A stretch of DNA of 64,000 bases from positions 1 to 64,000 of the forward strand of contig CAZWJF010000016.1 in the NCBI GenBank assembly GCA_964634325.1. Direction: 5' to 3'. Source of the DNA: JAJXWB01 sp964634325 (GTDB taxonomy: Bacteria > Pseudomonadota > Alphaproteobacteria > Rhizobiales > Beijerinckiaceae). This document shows, piece by piece, positions 58,096-64,000 of the stretch. Positions within the stretch are counted from its first letter, which is position 1. Each line of letters starts with the position of its first letter. Below the pieces are notes generated by a model that made no database searches, was not told the origin of the DNA, and saw nothing but the letters and a program-made list of their open reading frames with translations. A program made the position numbers and the translations under genes.

Positions 58096-58719
58096 CTAGA
58101 CCGGCCGCGCCCTGCCCCATTCGTTCCAGCCGGCGAAGCGCGGCGTCTTCGGCAGATACATCGTCTCGATGTCCTCGATCGCGAAGCCGTTGCTCGCGAC
58201 CGTGGCGGCGACGGGCCGCGAGAGATGGCAATTGCCGGCGATGATTTTCCAGACAGGATCGATACGACGCTGCCAGCGCGCGACCTCGCCGTCCGGCGAC
58301 AGGCCGTGTTCGCAGAACAGAAATCCGCCGGACGTCTTCAGCACCCGACGGACCTCCGCAAGCACGCGCTCGACCGCCGCCACCGAACACAGGGTGTAAG
58401 TGCAAAGCACCGTATCGAAGCTGGCGTTGTCGAAGGGCAGACTTTCTCCGACCGCCGCTTGGATCGATACGGGAAGTCCTTTCGGACGCGGGGCGTTTTC
58501 GGCCATGGCGCGCAGTTCGGGCGACGGATCGATGCCCGTCACGCTCGCTACGCGCGCAGGATCGTAGAAGGCCAGGTTCATACCGCCGCCGATCCCGATC
58601 TCCAGCACGCGGCCTGTCGCGCGTGGCACGATCTTCTTGCGCTGGCGCGCGATCGGGCGGCCGCCGCACGCGCATTTGATCAGATGCGGAAGGACATGGT
58701 GTTCGTAGAAATTGGCCAT
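58096..58719 (-). CDS. Class I SAM-dependent methyltransferase
   Basis: The 207-residue protein has the Rossmann methyltransferase motifs: GRVLEIGIGGGMNLAFYDP (motif I), VTGIDPSPELRAMAENAP (acidic loop), AVGESLPFDNASFDTVLCTYTLCSV (motif IV region) and LAEVRRVLKTSGGFLFCEHG. The start MANFYEHHVLPHLIKCACG with a CxC pair and a following basic segment is typical of the small methyltransferases related to phospholipid or arsenite enzymes, but the substrate cannot be told. ATG at 58719 is used; longer in-frame sequence is not conserved. Confidence 0.85.
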   Translation of the reverse strand: MANFYEHHVLPHLIKCACGGRPIARQRKKIVPRATGRVLEIGIGGGMNLAFYDPARVASVTGIDPSPELRAMAENAPRPKGLPVSIQAAVGESLPFDNASFDTVLCTYTLCSVAAVERVLAEVRRVLKTSGGFLFCEHGLSPDGEVARWQRRIDPVWKIIAGNCHLSRPVAATVASNGFAIEDIETMYLPKTPRFAGWNEWGRARPV

Positions 58720-58795
58720 GGCCGATGCTAGAGCGCGCCGTGCGAAGTGGGAACCGCTTTTGGCGCGTAGCGCGTTGCGCTTTCGCCGCGCCGGC

Positions 58796-59320
58796 TCAGA
58801 GATCGAACACCATGCAGGTCGTGCTCGCGGTCGCCACCAGCTTTCCGGCGCTGTCGTAAGCCTTCGCCTCCGCCACCGCCGAGCGCCGGCCGACGTGGAC
58901 GGCCTTGCCTTCGGCGAGGATCGAGCCTGTCTCAACCGTCACGCCGCGCAGGTAGTTCACCTTGATCTCGAGCGTCGTGTAGGCCCGTCCCTTCGGCAGC
59001 GTCGTATGGACCGCGCAGCCCATCACGGAATCCAGCAAAGTGGCGATCGCGCCGCCGTGCACCGTGCCGATGGGGTTGTAGAGCCATTCGCCGGCCTCGA
59101 GCTTCATGACGACGCGCCCCTCGTCCACCTCCTCGAGCGTCTGACCGACAAGATGCATGATCGGCGGCGGCGAGCCCTCGCCGGCGAGCAGCTTGCGGAA
59201 CAGGTCGAGGCCGGACATGTCCCGCGCCATCCGCGCGACGATGTTCGGATCGTCCCATGCGATGGTGCGCGAACGCGCGGGCGCGGCGGCGCTTTCGGTC
59301 ATTGCGGCCTCCGTCGTCAT
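58796..59320 (-). CDS. PaaI family thioesterase
   Basis: The 174-residue protein is a hotdog-fold thioesterase with YNPIGTVHGGAIATLLDSVMGCAVHTTLPKGRAYTTLEIKVNYLRGV, containing the HGG and Asp catalytic region. An N-terminal helical extension of about 55 residues (IAWDDPNIVARMARDMSGLDLFRKLLAGEGSPPPIMHLVG) precedes it. Its ATG at 59320 overlaps the stop of the MFS gene (ATGA), so the two are translated together; a second Met lies at 59302. The MFS-thioesterase pair under a TetR repressor suggests detoxification or aromatic acyl-CoA metabolism, which is inferred. Confidence 0.9.
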   Translation of the reverse strand: MTTEAAMTESAAAPARSRTIAWDDPNIVARMARDMSGLDLFRKLLAGEGSPPPIMHLVGQTLEEVDEGRVVMKLEAGEWLYNPIGTVHGGAIATLLDSVMGCAVHTTLPKGRAYTTLEIKVNYLRGVTVETGSILAEGKAVHVGRRSAVAEAKAYDSAGKLVATASTTCMVFDL

Positions 59321-60615
59321 GCGGCGGCCGGCGCAGTCGCGCCGCCCTGCCCCTTGCGTCCGACCATCACGCTGAATCCCGCGGCGATCAGGCACGCCGC
59401 CCCCGCGAGATAGAACGCAGGCGCATAGGTCAGCAGATACGTCTTCGACATGCCGCCGCCGAGAGCGGCGATCGCCGCGCCGATCTGGTGGGAGGCGAAT
59501 ATCCAGCCGAACACCAGACCCGCCCGCTCGCGCCCGAACGCAAAGCCCGTCAGCTTCACGGTCGGCGGCACAGTGGCGACCCAGTCGAGGCCGTAGAAGA
59601 CCGCGAAGATCGAGAGCCCGTAAAACGTGAAGGTCGAATGCGGCAGCCACAGCAGCGAGAGACCGCGCAAGCCGTAGTACCAGAACAGGAGCTTGCGGGA
59701 GTCCACGCGATCCGACAGATAACCCGACGCGATCGTGCCGACGAAATCGAACATGCCCATCATCGCAAGCACGGACGCGGCGGCCACGGGTTGGAGTCCG
59801 TAGTCGACGCACAACGGAATGAAATGCGTCTGCACCAGTCCGTTGGTCGACAATCCGCAGATGAAGAAACTGCCGGCGAGCAGCCAGAAGGCCGGGACGC
59901 CAGCGCCCTCTCGCAGCGCGCCGAAAGCGCGCGCGACAGGATTTCCGACCGGCGCGGGCGGCGGCGCGGCGGGCGCGGCGTCCGTTTCGCCGTAAGGCTT
60001 GAGGCCGACGTCGGCCGGCCGTTCGACCATCAGCGACAGAACGACGAGCGCTGCGAGCGCGATCGCGATCATCGACGGCGCGAGCGCGAGCCGCCAGCCG
60101 TAGCGCTCGATGAGCCACGACGCGAGCGGCAGGAAAACGAGCTGTCCCGTCGCCAAAGCCGCAGTCAAAATGCCGACCACGAGGCCGCGCCGCTCGGTAA
60201 ACCAGCGCGTCGAAATGATCGCCGACAGCACGAGCGCGGTCAGCCCGGTGCCTACGCCGATCATCAGTCCCCAATAGACGAACAATTGCCAAAGGCTCGT
60301 CATGGTCAGCGATGCGGCGATTCCCGTCAGCACCAGCGCCTGCCCTGCGAACATCATTCGGCGTACGCCATAGCGCTCGATCAGCGCCGCAGAGAACGGC
60401 CCGAGCAGGCCGAACAGCGCGAGGCGAACCGCAAGCGCAGACGAAATGCCCGCCGCGTCCCATCCGAATTCCTTGGACAGCGGCAGGATAAACGCGCCGG
60501 GCAATCCAACGGCACCGGCCATCACAAGGCCCGAGAAGAAGGTCGCGGCGATGACGACCCAGCCGTAGTGGACGCCCTGGCGGGCGAGAACCGGCGCGAG
60601 AGCGCGTGCGAACAT
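59317..60615 (-). CDS. MFS transporter
   Basis: The 432-residue protein has 12 hydrophobic helices in two halves with a central cytoplasmic loop (PYGETDAAPAAPPPAPVGNPVARAFGALREG). It has MFS loop motifs (GPFSAALIERYGVRRMMFAGQ after helix 2, SGYLSDRVDSRKLLFWYYGLRGL in the second half). This monocarboxylate-type layout resembles members handling organic acids or exporting drugs; the substrate is unknown. ATG at 60615 with GGAAAG upstream is preferred to a start at 60690, which would overlap the TetR operator. It is cotranscribed with the thioesterase. Confidence 0.9.
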   Translation of the reverse strand: MFARALAPVLARQGVHYGWVVIAATFFSGLVMAGAVGLPGAFILPLSKEFGWDAAGISSALAVRLALFGLLGPFSAALIERYGVRRMMFAGQALVLTGIAASLTMTSLWQLFVYWGLMIGVGTGLTALVLSAIISTRWFTERRGLVVGILTAALATGQLVFLPLASWLIERYGWRLALAPSMIAIALAALVVLSLMVERPADVGLKPYGETDAAPAAPPPAPVGNPVARAFGALREGAGVPAFWLLAGSFFICGLSTNGLVQTHFIPLCVDYGLQPVAAASVLAMMGMFDFVGTIASGYLSDRVDSRKLLFWYYGLRGLSLLWLPHSTFTFYGLSIFAVFYGLDWVATVPPTVKLTGFAFGRERAGLVFGWIFASHQIGAAIAALGGGMSKTYLLTYAPAFYLAGAACLIAAGFSVMVGRKGQGGATAPAAA

Positions 60616-60681
60616 GGCGATTCTTTCCGGGACTTGCAGCCCGCTCAGCGCGGACTTATGATGATGTATGTCATCGTTATT

Positions 60682-60699
60682 TGATGACAAGCGTCATCA
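60682..60699. promoter_or_regulatory. TetR operator between the MFS and tetR genes
   Basis: TGATGAC-AAGC-GTCATCA is a perfect 7-bp-arm dyad in the divergent promoter region. A weaker, related dyad (TGATGTATGTCATC, 60662-60675) lies 20 bp away towards the MFS gene. Paired sites of this size are typical for TetR-family repressors that control their divergent neighbours and themselves. Confidence 0.65.
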
Positions 60700-60747
60700 T
60701 AATGTCAAGCCGCCTGACGGCGGCTTCAATCACAAATAGGAGAGCCG

Positions 60748-61329
60748 ATGCGCCTCACCAGGGAACAGGCCGCGGAAAACAAGGCGAAAGTGCTCGACGC
60801 CGCCCTGGGGCTGTTCCAGTCGCGCGGCTTTTCCGACGTCGGCGTATCGGAGTTGATGAACGCCGCCGGCCTGACCCATGGCGGTTTCTACAACCACTTC
60901 GAGTCGAAATCGGACCTCGAGGCGCAAGCCTGCGGCCTCGCCTTCGACCGCGCGCTCGGCGCGCTCGGAAAAGTCGCGGCCAAGCCGGCGGGCGATCAAC
61001 GCCGCGCCGCGATGAGGCTGTACGTCGAACGGTATCTGTCCGCCCGCGCGCGCGACGCGGCGGGGGCGAGCTGCCCGATGGTCGCCTTCGCCGCCGACGT
61101 GTCGCGCGAGAGCGCCGACGTTCAAGCGCGATACGCGGAGGGCCTGCGCGCCTATCTTGCGATCTTGGCCGACGCGCTCGAAACGAACGAAAGCGCGGCG
61201 CGCGCGACAATGGCCGAACTCGTCGGCGCTTTGTCGCTCGCGCGCAGCGTCGCGTCGCAGGACCGCGCCCTGTCCGACGAAATTCTCGTCGCCGCCAAGA
61301 ACCGGATTCTCGCCCGACTCGATCTTTGA
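60748..61329 (+). CDS. TetR/AcrR family transcriptional regulator
   Basis: The 193-residue protein has the TetR helix-turn-helix at about residues 10-55 (NKAKVLDAALGLFQSRGFSDVGVSELMNAAGLTHGGFYNHFESKSDLEAQ) and an all-helical ligand domain. The HGGFYNHF form is typical of the NemR/AcrR-like branch that responds to electrophiles or drugs. The Cys in ASCPMVAFAADV might act as a redox or electrophile sensor, which is a guess. AGGAGAG precedes the ATG. It is divergent from the MFS-thioesterase operon and should repress it through the dyad at 60682-60699. Confidence 0.92.
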   Translation: MRLTREQAAENKAKVLDAALGLFQSRGFSDVGVSELMNAAGLTHGGFYNHFESKSDLEAQACGLAFDRALGALGKVAAKPAGDQRRAAMRLYVERYLSARARDAAGASCPMVAFAADVSRESADVQARYAEGLRAYLAILADALETNESAARATMAELVGALSLARSVASQDRALSDEILVAAKNRILARLDL

Positions 61330-61415
61330 CCGACGCCTTGGCCGTTGCGCGGGCGCTCGCATGTCAGCATGATCGGCGCATCAGCGCTGCGAGCGCGACT
61401 GCAATGGGGAACGGA

Positions 61416-62387
61416 ATGGTCAAGGCGATCCGCATTCACAAGACGGGCGGCCCGGAAGTCCTGCAATACGAGGACATCGAGGTCGCCGCTCCCGGTCCGG
61501 GCGAAATCCAGATCCGCCATCGCGCCATCGGCGTGAACTACATCGACATCTATTTCCGCACGGGCATGTATCCCGCCCCGACGCCGTTCATCCCCGGCAA
61601 CGAGGGCGCGGGCGACGTGATCGCGGTGGGCAAGGGCTGCAAGGAGTTCAAGGTCGGCGACCGCGTCGCCTACGCCGGGGCGCTCGGCTCCTATTGCGAA
61701 GTGCGCAACATCCCGGAAACGGCGGTCGTGAAGCTGCCGAAATCGGTGTCTTACGAAGTCGGCGCAGGCATGATGCTCAAGGGCCTCACCGCCCAATTCC
61801 TGCTGCGCAAGACCTATCGCGTGAAAGCGGGCGACACCATCCTGGTCCATGCGGCCGCCGGCGGCGTCGGCTCGATCCTTTGCCAGTGGGGCAAGGCTCT
61901 GGGTGCGACCGTCATCGGTACGGCCGGGTCGGCCGACAAGGCGAAACTCGCCAAGAAATTCGGCGCCAAGCACGTCATCCTCTACCGCGAGGAGGATTTC
62001 CCCGCCCGCGTGAAAGAGATCACCAAGGGCAAGCTCTGCGACGTGGTTTACGACGGCGTCGGCAAGGCGACCTTCCCGGGTTCGCTCGACTGCCTGAAGC
62101 CCTTCGGCATGTTCGCGAGCTTCGGCTCGGCTTCGGGCGCGATCGACGCGTTCAACATCGGCCTGCTCGCGCAGAAGGGCTCGCTGTTCGCAACGCGCCC
62201 GACGCTGTTCACCCATCTTGCCGACCGCGCCTCCCACGTGAAGATGGCGCGCGAATTGATGAAGGTGGTCGGCGACGGGACGGTCAGGATTCCGATTTCC
62301 GCGAAATACAGCCTCGCTGACGCCGCCAAGGCGCAGACGGCGCTGCAAGGCCGCGAGACGACCGGAATTACGGTGCTCCTTCCCTGA
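61416..62387 (+). CDS. Quinone oxidoreductase (zeta-crystallin type)
   Basis: The 323-residue zinc-free medium-chain dehydrogenase shows AIRIHKTGGPEVLQYEDIEV, IGVNYIDIYFRTGMYP, PFIPGNEGAGDVIAVGKG and the NADPH-binding AAAGGVGSILCQWGKALGATVIGTAG. It matches QorA, which reduces quinones with NADPH. ATG at 61416 has GGGGAACGG directly before it; an in-frame ATG lies at 61404. The very long upstream open frame is not coding. It is 86 bp after tetR and may share its transcript, which fits an electrophile or quinone response, but the link is inferred. Confidence 0.92.
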   Translation: MVKAIRIHKTGGPEVLQYEDIEVAAPGPGEIQIRHRAIGVNYIDIYFRTGMYPAPTPFIPGNEGAGDVIAVGKGCKEFKVGDRVAYAGALGSYCEVRNIPETAVVKLPKSVSYEVGAGMMLKGLTAQFLLRKTYRVKAGDTILVHAAAGGVGSILCQWGKALGATVIGTAGSADKAKLAKKFGAKHVILYREEDFPARVKEITKGKLCDVVYDGVGKATFPGSLDCLKPFGMFASFGSASGAIDAFNIGLLAQKGSLFATRPTLFTHLADRASHVKMARELMKVVGDGTVRIPISAKYSLADAAKAQTALQGRETTGITVLLP

Positions 62388-62490
62388 TCCGAAGGCGGCG
62401 CGGCGCGCATGCGTCACGCCGCCACATCTTGCGCGAATGGCCTCCCCGCCATTCGCCGATGGCGCTATCTAGTCGCCAGGAGACAGAGAC

Positions 62491-63720
62491 ATGGCGACTC
62501 TTCAGGCCGGCCCGAACACGCATTTCGACATCCTGGTCGCCGGCGCTGGCGCGTCCGGCCTGATCGCGGCGATCGCCTTGGCGCGCAACGGCCATTCCGT
62601 CGCGCTCGTCGGCAAGACGCCAGGCCCCCTGCCCGGCCGCACCGTCGCGCTGTTTGAGGGGTCGCTGCGCCATCTGGACGATCTCGGACTGCGCGAACCG
62701 CTTGAAGAGATTTCCGCCATTGTCCGCGGCATCAGGATCATCGACGACACCTCTTCGATCTTCCGTCCGCCGCCGGCGCTGTTCACATCCGACGAAATCG
62801 GCCTCGACGCATTCGGGCTGAACGTCCCCAACGACGACATCGTCGAGATGCTGTCGCGCATCGTCGCCGGCGTGAAGGAGATCGTCCGCTTCGACGCCTT
62901 CGTGGAGGGCTACGACTTCCGCGACGACGGCGTGACCGCGCGCCTCGACGACGGCCGCACCATCGAATGCGCCGTCGTGGTCGCCGGCGACGGCCGCAAC
63001 TCGCCGGCGCGCAAGGCGGCGGGCATCAAGATCAAGGAGTGGTCCTATCCGCAGGTCGCCATCACCGGAATCCTGCGCCATCGTCGCCCGCACGACGACA
63101 TCACAACGGAATTCCACACGCGCCACGGACCCTTCACCTTCGTGCCGATGCCCCCGACGGCGGACGCGCCGCGCCGGTCTAGTCTCGTCTGGCTGATGCC
63201 GCCGGCGGAGGCCAAGCGCCGCATGGCGCTCAAGCCCCGCGAACTCGCCGCCGAGATCGAGGACCAGTCGCACTATCGCTACGGGGCGATCGAGATCGAG
63301 GGAGAGCTTGGCGCCTTTCCGATGGCCGGCATGCGCACGCTGACCGTCAGCGCCCCGCGCCTGATGCTGGTCGGCGAAGCGTGCCACGTCTTCCCGCCGC
63401 TCGGCGCGCAAGGGCTCAATCTCGGCATCCGCGATTCCTCGGACGCCGCGCTTGCTCTCGACGGCGTCGATCTGTCGAACGCGCGCGCGATCGCGGCCGC
63501 CGTCGCTGAATTCGAGAAATCGCGGCGCGCCGACATCGACATCCGCACACGCGGCGTCGACATCCTGAATCGCACGCTTCTGGCTGATTTCCTGCCTGCC
63601 GACTTCCTGCGTGGCGTCGGGCTTGCGGCGGTGACGGCGATCGGCCCGCTACGCCGCGCGATCCTGCGCGAAGGCGTCGAGCCGTCGCTCGCCCGTTCGC
63701 TGTCCGCGCTGACGCATTAG
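62491..63720 (+). CDS. FAD-dependent monooxygenase, UbiH/UbiF/COQ6 family
   Basis: The 409-residue flavoprotein has the FAD dinucleotide-binding motif FDILVAGAGASGLIAAIALARNGHSVALVGK near the start, the middle motif VVVAGDGRNSPARKAAGI (DG) and the late RLMLVGEACHVFPPLGAQGLNLGIRDSSDAALAL (GD-type, here GEACH for the usual GDAAH). Family members hydroxylate the ubiquinone ring; in Rhizobiales several paralogues occur, and which ring position this one modifies cannot be told. The binding site is weak (GGAGACAGAGAC). It follows the quinone oxidoreductase by 103 bp on the same strand. Confidence 0.9.
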   Translation: MATLQAGPNTHFDILVAGAGASGLIAAIALARNGHSVALVGKTPGPLPGRTVALFEGSLRHLDDLGLREPLEEISAIVRGIRIIDDTSSIFRPPPALFTSDEIGLDAFGLNVPNDDIVEMLSRIVAGVKEIVRFDAFVEGYDFRDDGVTARLDDGRTIECAVVVAGDGRNSPARKAAGIKIKEWSYPQVAITGILRHRRPHDDITTEFHTRHGPFTFVPMPPTADAPRRSSLVWLMPPAEAKRRMALKPRELAAEIEDQSHYRYGAIEIEGELGAFPMAGMRTLTVSAPRLMLVGEACHVFPPLGAQGLNLGIRDSSDAALALDGVDLSNARAIAAAVAEFEKSRRADIDIRTRGVDILNRTLLADFLPADFLRGVGLAAVTAIGPLRRAILREGVEPSLARSLSALTH

Positions 63721-63749
63721 TCGCCGCGCCACGACCGCGCGAGGAGCGC

Positions 63750-64000
63750 TCAACCGGCCGCGCGCATCGGGTCGCGGTTGGCGAGCAACACGACGAGATT
63801 GCGCAGCGTCGCGATGATCTCGCTGTTGCGCTCCTCGATCATCGCGATCCGCTGCCGGATTTCATCGTCGACGCCGGAATTGGCCTCAGGCAGTTCCGCG
63901 CGCAGCTCCATGACGGACACTTCGAGGTCCGACAGCCGCTCGACGAAGCGATCGAGGTCTGGCGTGGCGGTCGCCTGCTGCAATTGTTTCTCGAGGTCGT
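63750..64000 (-). CDS. Coiled-coil hypothetical protein, N-terminus beyond window
   Basis: The frame is open from the right edge to a stop at 63750, so the start lies outside the window. The visible 83 residues are strongly heptad-patterned (FVERLSDLEVSVMELRAELPEAN, RQRIAMIEERNSEIIATLRNLVVLLAN) and acidic. A TTG at 63983 could be a start, but the open frame continues upstream (DLEKQLQQ), favouring a longer protein. The family is unknown to me. Confidence 0.55.
   Translation of the reverse strand, partial: DLEKQLQQATATPDLDRFVERLSDLEVSVMELRAELPEANSGVDDEIRQRIAMIEERNSEIIATLRNLVVLLANRDPMRAAG

Noticed and set aside
60606..61415. A plus-strand open frame extending the quinone oxidoreductase by 270 codons
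   Set aside because: It runs through the MFS start region, the TetR operator and the tetR gene in another frame, with no family similarity. The oxidoreductase starts at 61416 with a good binding site.

Overview
The window is high-GC bacterial chromosome with the gene content and order of an alphaproteobacterium of the order Hyphomicrobiales (Rhizobiales). The main pointers are rplM-rpsI with an extended S9, the run coq10-type/pncC/ispDF/dusB(nifR3)-ntrB-ntrC-ntrY-ntrX, later hfq-hflX-mazG, the block rlpA-dacC-tmk-holB-metG-tatD, fused IspDF, phaC beside an aminotransferase, and Omp25/31-like barrels. The family level (Beijerinckiaceae or Methylocystaceae relatives would fit) is a guess. Almost everything is ordinary chromosome. 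I see no insertion sequence, prophage, CRISPR array or integrase.

Layout. 1-6.6 kb holds a truncated secreted protein, ribosomal genes rplM-rpsI behind a strong leader hairpin, an OsmC-like protein, a DUF4395 membrane protein, argC and a fumarylacetoacetase-family enzyme. 6.6-10.8 kb holds a nitrogen-linked unit: an FNT nitrite/formate channel behind a near-consensus sigma-54 promoter, followed by a membrane-anchored phosphatase-kinase, then a LysR regulator. 10.9-14.8 kb holds phaC and an alanine/LL-DAP-type aminotransferase. 14.9-17.1 kb holds a FecR-domain protein and a TPR/beta-barrel protein whose signal peptide is cut off by an in-frame TAA. 17.3-20.6 kb holds EamA, GST and recJ with an SOS-type box, then tRNA-Glu followed by tandem 54-bp repeats. 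20.6-27.4 kb holds an autotransporter-like protein, nhaA, rimO and two outer-membrane barrels. 27.4-37.1 kb is the isoprenoid/dusB/ntr block. 37.2-44 kb holds an orphan ABC binding protein, a chromate transporter pair, hfq, hflX, mazG and a double cold-shock protein. 44.1-52.3 kb is the tatD-metG and rlpA-dacC-tmk-holB block. 52.8-53.2 kb is tRNA-Ser with 107-bp tandem repeats of its own 3' end. 53.2-64 kb holds a SulP-STAS-cNMP fusion, fumC, small proteins, a methyltransferase, an MFS/thioesterase pair controlled by a divergent TetR, a quinone oxidoreductase, a UbiH-like monooxygenase and a truncated coiled-coil protein.

How the parts may work together. NtrB/NtrC, encoded here, would activate sigma-54 promoters under nitrogen limitation, and the nirC promoter is a good candidate target. 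LexA may control the GST-recJ unit and CtrA may control rlpA. TetR would repress the MFS-thioesterase operon through a perfect dyad in the shared promoter region. The most unusual structural signal is that both tRNA genes in the window are followed by tandem repeats that regenerate the tRNA 3' end, in the manner of the E. coli tyrT locus.
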